Shown here: positions 8,187 through 15,449 of the stretch, piece by piece
Layout of the letters: the number at the start of each line of letters is the position of its first letter
How positions within the stretch are numbered: the first letter of the stretch is position 1
NCBI GenBank assembly: GCA_964525945.1
Contig: CAZGKX010000033.1
Span: forward strand, 1-28,085
DNA from: CAZGKX01 sp964525945
Lineage (GTDB): Bacteria > Pseudomonadota > Gammaproteobacteria > Legionellales > Legionellaceae
Direction: 5' to 3'
DNA length: 28,085 nt
The notes under the pieces: generated by a model
Told to the model about the DNA's origin: nothing
Database searches by the model: none
The model's input: only the letters and a program-made list of their open reading frames with translations
Translations under genes and position numbers: made by a program

Positions 8187-9052
8187 AACTCACATTGTTG
8201 TAAAATATTTAACCATCCTATGGGCGTTGGGTTTTGGAGCAATGTTAAATAACTGACACCTTGTTTTTGCCATTGTTCAGCCAATTGCATCAAGCGAATG
8301 GAATCAAGACCTAAATCAGGTAAATAAACGTCATCCGCAATCGCATGAGCCGGCATATTTAAACATTGTGCCAACAATGCTTTAAGCTCCGTCATTGTTT
8401 GTGGAGCAACACCACAAACATTCATGTGAGCCAACACATCCTCAGTGGTCGTCACGAAACCACAACGATCGGCGATATAATTGGCCGCCATCAGGTGATC
8501 AGCGTGTGAAAAATCAGCAATGGCATCAATAGGAAAAAAAGGTTGAATATCCAACATGAAGGCTTCCAATGCCGTTGAGAGGCAACCAATATGGCCATAC
8601 ACCCCTACCACGAGCAATTGATCGCGTTTTTTTTCGTTCAGAATGGGATGAAAATCAGTTTTTTTAAATGCACTGTAGCGCCATTTGGTGAGGCAGATAT
8701 CATCGGGTTGGGGAGCAAGCTCCGTTAAAATAGCGGTATCCGTTGCGTCCGCAGATAATCCTCTCCCCCAAAAATCAGTTAACAACCCCCGGTCCGCAGG
8801 CGCTTGATCACCTTGTTGAGCCGTGTAAATAATCGGAATGGCTGCCTGTCGTGCGGCGTGTATTAAACGGCTAATGTTTTTAATCACTCGATTGATGGGT
8901 GCTTGCTGACTATCAAAGCGGTTTACAAAATAATATTGCATGTCATGGACCAGCAATGCCACCCGGTTCCGATCAAGCTGCCAGGCAGCCCGATTGCGAG
9001 GGATTTGATGTATTTCAGGCAACGCATATTGAATCAATTGGGGTAAAGTCAC
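8183..9052 (-). CDS. entB: Bifunctional isochorismatase / aryl carrier protein (EntB/DhbB-like)
   Basis: The N-terminal domain (1-205) hydrolyses the vinyl ether of isochorismate to 2,3-dihydro-2,3-dihydroxybenzoate. It keeps the family landmarks HDMQ with Asp37, KWRYSAF with Lys123, and YGHIGC with Cys157. The C-terminal domain (about 215-289) is an aryl carrier; LGLDSIRLM places the phosphopantetheine serine at 251. It would present 2,3-DHB, loaded by EntE, to the condensation domain. The length (289 aa) and almost every block match E. coli EntB. The start is GTG at 9052, supported by the alignment of the first residues (TLPQLIQYALP) with EntB and by AAGGA upstream. It lies 31 bases after entE and overlaps the NRPS gene by 4 bases, so translation is probably coupled. 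Confidence 0.95.
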   Translation of the reverse strand: MTLPQLIQYALPEIHQIPRNRAAWQLDRNRVALLVHDMQYYFVNRFDSQQAPINRVIKNISRLIHAARQAAIPIIYTAQQGDQAPADRGLLTDFWGRGLSADATDTAILTELAPQPDDICLTKWRYSAFKKTDFHPILNEKKRDQLLVVGVYGHIGCLSTALEAFMLDIQPFFPIDAIADFSHADHLMAANYIADRCGFVTTTEDVLAHMNVCGVAPQTMTELKALLAQCLNMPAHAIADDVYLPDLGLDSIRLMQLAEQWQKQGVSYLTLLQNPTPIGWLNILQQCEL

Positions 9053-9083
9053 AGCTTATTTTCCTTATCATAACCCCCATCCT

Positions 9084-10682
9084 TTAACTTGAATGAGTGT
9101 ATAAATTTCGTAATTGGTTTTTATCAATCTTCCCCACCGCTGTTTGCGCTAAATGGTCAACAAATTCAATGCGGTCTGGGATTTTGAACGTGGCCAAACC
9201 TTTGAGCCGTAAATACTGTCGCAACTCATAAGCCGTGATAGGCGCTCTTGATAACACAACAGCACAACTAAGCTCCCCCATGCGAAGATTTTGTTCAGCA
9301 AAAACAGCAGCATCGATGACCGCAGGGTGTTGCCTTAAGTGCATTTCCACCTCTTCTGTGGAAAAAATTTCTCCACCACGATTGACAATATCTTTGGTCC
9401 GCCCCATGACAACAAGTCGCCCATCGGCTGTGCGCTTGACGAGATCACCGGTCCGGTAAAAACCTTCTTTATCAAAACACATTGCATTTAACACTGTACT
9501 GTTCCAATAACCACGAAGGGTGTATGGGCCACGGACCAACAAACTGCCCGTTTGCTCGACACCGACGGCATCGCCGTTTTCGTTCAAAATTTTAACCTCA
9601 TCAGCGCCCGATATCGGCAATACTTCTGCGGCGATGATGCGTTCCATGGAATCAGCAATTTGCGTGTAGCAAACCAACCCTTCTGCCATTCCAAACACTT
9701 GCTGCAATGGCAAATTAAAACGTTTCATCATGATGGCCGCTGTTTCAGAATCAAGACGCGCTCCACCCACTTGCAAAAGACGCAGTCCTTTAAAAAGAGC
9801 GGGGGTTGCTGATTCCAACCATAAGCGAATCAAGGGTGGGGTCAATGCCGTCATGGTAACGCCCCCTTGAACAATCCATTCAAAAGCAGCTTGTGGCGTA
9901 GGATTTTTGCACAGCAAAACTTTACCGCCTTCATGCAATACCCCAAGTGCTCCGGGTGAGCTCAAGGCAAAATTGTGCGCTGCAGGGAGCGTGCACAAAT
10001 AAACATCCTTTGCTGTAACACCACAAATTTTAGCACTTTCTCGAAAGCTATACCCATAATCGTCGTGCGTCCTGGGTATGATTTTGGGAATGCCGGTGCT
10101 ACCGCCCGAGACTAAAAATAAAGCGACGTCACTGGCTTCACGGTCAGGAAAAGATTGTTCTGCATCGTACAGCGTGTTTAAACCCGTAAATTCCTCACCC
10201 TGCTCCAATGCAATGGCATAAACCACACTATCACATGCCGTTCGTATTTCTCTGGCCAAGGGCAAGTAGTCGTAGCCGTTAAAATGGTTGGGGAAAAAAT
10301 ACGCTTTGGCCTGCAAATGGTGGCAAAACGAGGTGATTTCTAACGCTCGATGAGCAGGGAGTGCCAATAATGGCTTGACGCCTAAACGGATCAAAGCAAA
10401 CAGCAATGCATAAAACTCAGGAACATTTGGAAGTTGCACAACAACACAGTCACCGGCGCGCAATCCCAGGCGATGCAACCCTGCCGCAAGCTGATTCGAT
10501 TTTGCATGAAGCGCCTTGAATGACCATTGTTGCGTATCATCTTCCAAAGCAATTTTATGTTTAAAGGTTTGGGCCAATCGCGCCAACATGTCGCTCAAGG
10601 TTTCGCCAAGCCAATAACCTTTTTGTTGGTATTGTGTCACGAGTTCCTTAGGCCATGGGGTGAATTTTTCGTTGCTGTTCAA
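9084..10682 (-). CDS. entE: 2,3-dihydroxybenzoate-AMP ligase (EntE/DhbE-like)
   Basis: This stand-alone adenylation enzyme activates 2,3-dihydroxybenzoate and transfers it to the aryl carrier domain of EntB. Visible landmarks are FTPWPKELVTQYQQKGYW at the N-terminus, the ATP loop SGGSTGIPKIIPRTH (192-206), QVFGMAEG (328-335), TGDL (411-414) and catalytic Lys519 in VGKID. The aryl pocket reads AAHNFALSSPG. Asn237 contacts the 2-hydroxyl, and Ser242 stands where 2,3-DHB enzymes have Ser and salicylate enzymes have Cys, so DHB is the likely substrate. Phe238 replaces the Tyr of EntE. The start is TTG at 10682, which overlaps the entC stop as TTGA, with GGGGAT upstream; the next ATG would cut off the conserved N-terminus. 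Length (532 aa) is normal for the family. Confidence 0.95.
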   Translation of the reverse strand: MNSNEKFTPWPKELVTQYQQKGYWLGETLSDMLARLAQTFKHKIALEDDTQQWSFKALHAKSNQLAAGLHRLGLRAGDCVVVQLPNVPEFYALLFALIRLGVKPLLALPAHRALEITSFCHHLQAKAYFFPNHFNGYDYLPLAREIRTACDSVVYAIALEQGEEFTGLNTLYDAEQSFPDREASDVALFLVSGGSTGIPKIIPRTHDDYGYSFRESAKICGVTAKDVYLCTLPAAHNFALSSPGALGVLHEGGKVLLCKNPTPQAAFEWIVQGGVTMTALTPPLIRLWLESATPALFKGLRLLQVGGARLDSETAAIMMKRFNLPLQQVFGMAEGLVCYTQIADSMERIIAAEVLPISGADEVKILNENGDAVGVEQTGSLLVRGPYTLRGYWNSTVLNAMCFDKEGFYRTGDLVKRTADGRLVVMGRTKDIVNRGGEIFSTEEVEMHLRQHPAVIDAAVFAEQNLRMGELSCAVVLSRAPITAYELRQYLRLKGLATFKIPDRIEFVDHLAQTAVGKIDKNQLRNLYTHSS

Positions 10683-11803
10683 AATGTGATCCCCAAGGCA
10701 TTGGCTATTGTCGCAAATTTAGCCGTTGTTTCTGACAATTCCAGGTTGGACTGAGATCCTTCTACAATCCCCGCTCCGGCATAGAGCCGAACGGATTTTT
10801 GCATGATTTTCGCACATCGAATGCTTAACGCCCATTCGCCATCCCCTGCTTGATTCATCCAACCCACGAGACCGGCATACTGCTCGCGTTCATACCCTTC
10901 CAGATGTTTAATGGTCTCACAAGCCAATTGCGTAGGCGAGCCACAAACGGCGGGGGTTGGGTGCAATGCTTGAGCCAAACTTAAGGAATCCAACATTGGA
11001 TCGTTCAACACACCTTTTATTGAAGAAGCAAGATGCCACATGGTAGGGGTCGAAATCAGCGAGGGTTGTTTTGGCACATGCAGCGCTTTACAAAACGGTT
11101 TTAAAATCGCGGCAATGGAATCAACCAGCAACGCATGTTCATGCAAATCTTTGGAAGCCCGCACAAGGGATTGCCCTTGTTCAAAATCCAACACTGGATC
11201 TTTGTTTCGAGCCCGCGACCCTGCTAAAGGGATGGATTGAATCATCGCACCTTGCTTTGAAAGAATAACCTCCGGTGTTGCACCCACCAGGGCCGAACTG
11301 TCCTGATTGGCGAAGTAAAAAACACGCCCCAATCGATTGGTGGTTAATAAATTTGAAAGCAGCGCTTTTATATCCACTTCATTGTCTACCGCCAACTCAA
11401 TCATACGCGACAAAACAACTTTACGAAGTGGCGTTGTTTTAAATAATGACAACGCTGTATCGACATTACAGAGGTATTGATGCGGTGTCGGAAATTGCGC
11501 GGTTAGGCGAGCCGTCATAGCGTTGGTTTTATCAGCGATGGCATGCGGCGACGCCGGTCCAGCGATAAACGTTTGTCGGGGTAAAATAAATTGGGCGTTA
11601 TCACCGCTGTTAAATGGTAAAGCACCCACAATGATCGCATCATTAGCAACACCATGGGTGTCGGCCCATGCCCATAATTCATTCGCATCAGAAGAAGCAT
11701 ATAAAACACCATCAGCACGCAATGACTGTGCGGGAGATGCGTAAAAAAAAATGGTTTCCTGATTATGCCCCTCAAGCAGACTGTTGGCATAAATTGTCAT
11801 CAT
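10679..11803 (-). CDS. entC: Isochorismate synthase (EntC/DhbC-like)
   Basis: It converts chorismate to isochorismate, the first step of 2,3-DHB synthesis. The chorismate-binding fold is evident in the ordered blocks SALVGATPEVIL, PLAGSRARNKDP, LHPTPAVCGSP, EQYAGLVGW, EWALSIRCAK and RLYAGAGIVEGS. At 374 aa it is slightly shorter than EntC or DhbC (about 390-400), mainly at the N-terminus. The start is the first of two ATG codons at 11803, with AAGGA 5 bases upstream. The end overlaps the entE start. A salicylate-forming bifunctional enzyme (Irp9/MbtI type) is less likely, since entB and entA are both present next to it. Confidence 0.94.
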   Translation of the reverse strand: MMTIYANSLLEGHNQETIFFYASPAQSLRADGVLYASSDANELWAWADTHGVANDAIIVGALPFNSGDNAQFILPRQTFIAGPASPHAIADKTNAMTARLTAQFPTPHQYLCNVDTALSLFKTTPLRKVVLSRMIELAVDNEVDIKALLSNLLTTNRLGRVFYFANQDSSALVGATPEVILSKQGAMIQSIPLAGSRARNKDPVLDFEQGQSLVRASKDLHEHALLVDSIAAILKPFCKALHVPKQPSLISTPTMWHLASSIKGVLNDPMLDSLSLAQALHPTPAVCGSPTQLACETIKHLEGYEREQYAGLVGWMNQAGDGEWALSIRCAKIMQKSVRLYAGAGIVEGSQSNLELSETTAKFATIANALGITF

Positions 11804-11830
11804 AAAATCCTTGCTGTATAAAGCAGTGTT

Positions 11831-12616
11831 TTAATTACCTAACGTGGCGCCACCATCCACACGTAAATCCTGCAACGTAATATGCTGTGCGGCATTCGAC
11901 AAAAGAAAAGCAACGGTTTCAGCAATATTATCAGTGCTGGCAATCCGTCCCAACGGAATGCCTAGTCGATGCCGCGTTAAATCACCGGCGATAACTCCGC
12001 TGACATCACCGCCTTGCGGCAACGACTGATAAAGCATCTCCGTAGCAGTAGAGCCTGGAGAAACCACATTGCACCGAATGCCTTTTTCTGCCAATTCCAA
12101 ACCAACGGATTTTGCCACCATGACTGCAGCCGCTTTTGAAGCAGCATACCCTCCCATCTGCATCCGCGGGGTGGTAGCAGCATTGGAAGCAACAACAACC
12201 ATTGAGCCGACTTGATGCCTTGCCATCCGACGTCCTACCTCCGTCAAAACGATAAAAGTCCCCGTTGCATTGACATTCAGCAAGTCATTCCAATCTTGCA
12301 TGGACATGTCCAACATGGCAGACATCCGCAACACACCGGCGACATGAGCCAATAACTCAATCGGACCAAGTTCAAGTTCAACACGGTTTAACGTTTCGAC
12401 AACCGCTTGCATGTTCGCTATATCCACCACATAAGGCAGGGCGCGATTCCCGTTTTTATTGATCCGTTCCGCAATTTGAGTGACAGAATGTTCATCACAA
12501 TCCAATAAAGCCACGGTGGCTCCATTGTTGGCCAATAACCACGCAATAGCAGCCCCGATTCCTTTTCCAGCACCGGTGACCAATGCTATTTTATTGTCAA
12601 AATTTGGCTGCATCAT
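11831..12616 (-). CDS. entA: 2,3-dihydro-2,3-dihydroxybenzoate dehydrogenase (EntA/DhbA-like)
   Basis: This NAD-dependent short-chain dehydrogenase carries out the last step to 2,3-dihydroxybenzoate. It has the cofactor loop TGAGKGIG near residues 14-21, HVAGVLRMSA in place of the NAG segment, the catalytic YAASK, and the C-terminal segments RCNVVSPGSTATEM and HITLQDLRVDGGATLG, which match EntA closely. The open frame reaches a TTG at 12619, but the ATG at 12616 overlaps the halogenase stop as TGATG and is the better start, giving 261 aa. There are 27 bases to entC. The EntA-specific C-terminus makes a generic SDR call unnecessary. Confidence 0.94.
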   Translation of the reverse strand: MMQPNFDNKIALVTGAGKGIGAAIAWLLANNGATVALLDCDEHSVTQIAERINKNGNRALPYVVDIANMQAVVETLNRVELELGPIELLAHVAGVLRMSAMLDMSMQDWNDLLNVNATGTFIVLTEVGRRMARHQVGSMVVVASNAATTPRMQMGGYAASKAAAVMVAKSVGLELAEKGIRCNVVSPGSTATEMLYQSLPQGGDVSGVIAGDLTRHRLGIPLGRIASTDNIAETVAFLLSNAAQHITLQDLRVDGGATLGN

Positions 12617-13581
12617 CAAACATCGGACACAACATATTTTTTAAACGCTAACCCTCGATTATTGTGCGTCACAATTGTATTCGCAGGGTTTTGATTGCTA
12701 CCAGCAACCGCGATGGATCCAAATTTTTCTAAACTAATTTTGCCACCGTACTCATCAATTTCTTGGCTGTTTGGGTAAACCCAAACATTGGCAGGAACAT
12801 ACCGCGCAGCAAAACCAATTCGCGTATCGTTTTTAGTGGCATTGGGGTAAGAGGCATGCATCAAGGAAGACCAAAAAATGACACATTGCCCGGCTTTCAT
12901 TTCCAGAGGTATCGCTTTTTCTTCTTCGGGTTTCCAATCAGGATCAATTTGCAATTCCCGGTAATCATAGCCAAAAAATCCGCGCTTAATGCCATCTTTT
13001 TCCAATTGATTAACGGCATGTTCACGGTATCTCATGGGTTTTGTTTCATCATAATTCATTTTTAGATGAGAGCCAGGAATAACTTGCAAACACCCATTGT
13101 CAATGGTGACATCCGTAAATGCCGTCCAAACGGTGATGGTGCCTTTACCGAATTGCTCCACTGTTTCACCGGGCCATAAAATTTGCGGCTTGCCACTGGC
13201 ATTGGCGAACGTATCCGCTTGATGCCAATCCGTGCCTTCATCACCAGGGTATTTTGGGAAAAACTCAGTCCGCCAATTTAAAACATTCTCCCCTAGAATC
13301 GAACACACCTTGCCAACAATTGCAGGATGCGTGACATGATCGGATAACAAATCAATGTCCAAATGGCGATCATAATTCGCTATATTGGTCACTGCTCCAA
13401 AGCTATCCAACGCATACGAAGCATGGGATCTATCCAAAAGGTTTACCCGAATTTTTCGCCAAATGGCTTTCATTTCTTCGGGGGTATACACGGTAATGGG
13501 TGATATGAATCCATTCTGCCAAAAGGATTTAAGTTCATTGTCCGTTAATGAAAATGATTTATTGCATTGATTGAAGTCCAT
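12616..13581 (-). CDS. SyrB2-like non-heme Fe(II)/2-oxoglutarate halogenase (threonyl-carrier chlorinase)
   Basis: This 321-aa PhyH-superfamily protein closely resembles SyrB2, the syringomycin enzyme that chlorinates C4 of L-threonine held on a carrier protein. Shared blocks include ANYDRHLD, WRTEFFPKYPGDEGTDWHQA, ANASGKPQI, TITVWTAFTD, RRGFFGYDY-like GFFGYDYRELQID, and the end EYGGKISLEKFG. The key difference from hydroxylases is the iron site: His120-Gln-Ala122 replaces HxD/E, leaving room for chloride, and the second His is 242 in LMHASYP. Pocket residues Glu106, Phe108, Phe125 and Asn127 match SyrB2 Glu102, Phe104, Phe121 and Asn123. An Arg in GFAARY should bind 2-oxoglutarate. I chose ATG 13581 because AGGA lies 8 bases upstream; the earlier ATG at 13590 touches that site. 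Its neighbour is a threonine-specific A-PCP protein, the expected substrate carrier. Confidence 0.93.
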   Translation of the reverse strand: MDFNQCNKSFSLTDNELKSFWQNGFISPITVYTPEEMKAIWRKIRVNLLDRSHASYALDSFGAVTNIANYDRHLDIDLLSDHVTHPAIVGKVCSILGENVLNWRTEFFPKYPGDEGTDWHQADTFANASGKPQILWPGETVEQFGKGTITVWTAFTDVTIDNGCLQVIPGSHLKMNYDETKPMRYREHAVNQLEKDGIKRGFFGYDYRELQIDPDWKPEEEKAIPLEMKAGQCVIFWSSLMHASYPNATKNDTRIGFAARYVPANVWVYPNSQEIDEYGGKISLEKFGSIAVAGSNQNPANTIVTHNNRGLAFKKYVVSDV

Positions 13582-13608
13582 TCGATACATCCTAATTGTT
13601 TATCAAAA

Positions 13609-13980
13609 TTATCCCATTAAGCCATAGGTTGCTTGAATGACCATTTTTTCGCATTCATCCATAGCATTCGATCGTTCGATGCGTTGGCGCTTTTGGAAAT
13701 TCTTGGCTTTTTCAGCTAACCACGCCTCATCTTTTGGTCCTTCAAGATAAAGTATTTTGCTGAAAAGTTGCTTGGGGGTTTTCCATATGAATCGACCATC
13801 CTGGGGAAACGGTGAAATTGGGTTATCGACATCTTCCCCTATTTCGCAAGAAGATCGATAATTGCTTACTGCCTCTTCACGGACATGAGTGCACACGCAT
13901 TGCATAATTGAGTAGGCATTGACAACGGATTTACTTTGCCCTTGTCGGCGGCATTTTTTTAAGTTCTGCTCCATAAACAT
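13609..13980 (-). CDS. Small hypothetical protein within the NRPS operon
   Basis: I do not recognise this 123-aa protein. It is soluble, basic at the N-terminus and has five Cys (10, 28, 30, 45, 109), with a CVC pair at 28-30. A GRFIWKTPKQLF segment lies in the middle, followed by a charged helical C-terminal half. AAGGA lies 8 bases before ATG 13980, and the halogenase gene begins only about 27 bases downstream on the same strand, so it is very likely co-transcribed and may assist halogenation, iron handling or self-protection. None of these roles is visible in the sequence. It is too long for, and lacks the signature of, an MbtH-like protein. Confidence 0.6.
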   Translation of the reverse strand: MFMEQNLKKCRRQGQSKSVVNAYSIMQCVCTHVREEAVSNYRSSCEIGEDVDNPISPFPQDGRFIWKTPKQLFSKILYLEGPKDEAWLAEKAKNFQKRQRIERSNAMDECEKMVIQATYGLMG

Positions 13981-13994
13981 AGGTTCATTCCTTT

Positions 13995-14167
13995 GCTTTA
14001 TTCCATATTGAGAGGTGTGATGAACATGAATTGTTTCAACTCATCCCCTAATATTTACATAGCGCCTTCTATTTGTCCATTTTTTTTAGCGGGATTGGCA
14101 AGTAATGATGAAAGCGCCCCATCACCAAAATAAATTCCCCTTGATTCAGCTCTTTAATGGCTTGATT
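13995..14167 (-). pseudogene. Coding-like remnant after the condensation gene
   Basis: The gap between the condensation gene and the 123-aa gene contains protein-like sequence in two minus-strand frames joined at an A8 run: IKELNQGEFILVMGRFHHYL, PIPLKK, then NGQIEGAM, a stop, and ILGDELKQFMFITPLNME. The first part would also be joined to the condensation protein if one A were missing from the A7 run at 14166-14172. This may be a decayed small gene or a frameshifted C-terminus; chance is not excluded. No clear start codon or promoter is visible. Confidence 0.25.
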
Positions 14168-15449
14168 TTTTTAAAAATTCCATCAGAAAATGATAAAATG
14201 AAAGGGCGTGATGGTTAAAATTTACCAGAGGATACGTTCGCGAATTCGCCATCATGATCAATGGCATGGTCCCCTCTTTTGTTTTCATTTTAAGGGTAAC
14301 GGCAAAATCATGAATGGGTCCCGTAGCCAGGGGATGAATAACTGCGCTGCAGTGCTGCAGCCGTAAATGGGATGGGAAAACGTCAATATTGAACACGGGC
14401 CCCACTAATCTGCGGTTTTTTCCCACTAATTTCAACCGCTGTCGCAACACTTCGGAACGAAAAAATTGGTGCTTAGTTAAGGTTGCCATCTGCTCTTTCA
14501 CCAAAGCAATAAGGTGCGATAACGATGTATGTGGTGAAAGAGACAACCGCAACGGTAAAACATTTGCTAGCGTTGTTGGCACCATCAACGACTGACGACT
14601 CATGCGACACATCATGGGCAGGCCTAAAACAATATCGCTCATTGCCGTGACTTCAGCCAAGTATGCGGCAAACATCGACAAAACAAGGAACGCGTTATTG
14701 GTACGGTGATAGGTGGCAAGCGACTCGAGCCATGCCACCTCTTGCACAGGTATGCAAAAATCCTGACGTAAAACTTGAGCGGCTGGCAACCCACATGCCG
14801 AGGTCAAACTCATGATCGGCCCTGTATTGCTCATGTAATCATCCCAAAACGCTTGGTCCAGCTGATGCTTGTCACTGTTTATATAGGCAATTTCATCGTC
14901 AACCACAATCCGTTGTGACTCAAATTTTGGCAGCGACTGGCTGTCTTTTGCTGTCAATAAAGCATGATAAAGCTGCTCTATTCGTTGCAAAATTAAAGCC
15001 AATCCATAGGCATCCAGTGCAATGTGATGCGCCCGCAGATAAAAAATAGCACGATCCGTGGCGAGATGAAAAAGGGCGATGCAAAAAAGCCTATCCCGGC
15101 TCAGGTCAATCGGTAAAAAACGATCCTGATTCATCCATGACGTCGCTGCGGCAGTAGCATCAGGCGATTGCCGAAGATCGATCCTTTGCATTGATTCTAA
15201 TTCACAACGCCCAAGTCGTTGCAACAACTCGAACGGGGCCTGATCACTGCATTGGTAGACAGCATGCAATGATTCCGTCATGGCAATGGTTTGAACAACA
15301 GCGTGGGTAAAAATATCCACCGCCAAGGGGCCATCGATATTCACTTGAATTGCAACATTGTAAGCACTGTTATCAGGTTCTATGGTTTGGCCCATCCATA
15401 TTGCACGTTGAGCAATCGTGGCCGGTATTATTAAGTCATTATGTTCCAT
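14154..15449 (-). CDS. Stand-alone NRPS condensation domain (VibH-like arrangement)
   Basis: This 431-aa free condensation domain would join the DHB held on EntB to the amine of (chloro)threonine held on the A-PCP protein, which has no condensation domain of its own. The active-site motif is HHIALDA at 141-147. The catalytic second His (142) is present, while the usual final Gly of HHxxxDG is Ala. The N-terminus LIIPATIAQRAIWMGQ matches the C1 region of EntF-type domains, and NVLPLRLSL corresponds to a later core motif. The frame opens 39 codons earlier, but that extension overlaps the upstream gene by 128 bases and adds nothing recognisable. The ATG at 15449 overlaps the upstream stop by 11 bases and begins right before core C1. 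An A7 run near the 3' end could extend the frame by about 32 codons after a +1 shift. Confidence 0.88.
   Translation of the reverse strand: MEHNDLIIPATIAQRAIWMGQTIEPDNSAYNVAIQVNIDGPLAVDIFTHAVVQTIAMTESLHAVYQCSDQAPFELLQRLGRCELESMQRIDLRQSPDATAAATSWMNQDRFLPIDLSRDRLFCIALFHLATDRAIFYLRAHHIALDAYGLALILQRIEQLYHALLTAKDSQSLPKFESQRIVVDDEIAYINSDKHQLDQAFWDDYMSNTGPIMSLTSACGLPAAQVLRQDFCIPVQEVAWLESLATYHRTNNAFLVLSMFAAYLAEVTAMSDIVLGLPMMCRMSRQSLMVPTTLANVLPLRLSLSPHTSLSHLIALVKEQMATLTKHQFFRSEVLRQRLKLVGKNRRLVGPVFNIDVFPSHLRLQHCSAVIHPLATGPIHDFAVTLKMKTKEGTMPLIMMANSRTYPLVNFNHHALSFYHFLMEFLKKSSH

Noticed and set aside
12616..13581. Ordinary phytanoyl-CoA-type hydroxylase
   Set aside because: The iron-binding carboxylate is replaced by Ala in HQA, and the whole sequence follows SyrB2 closely.
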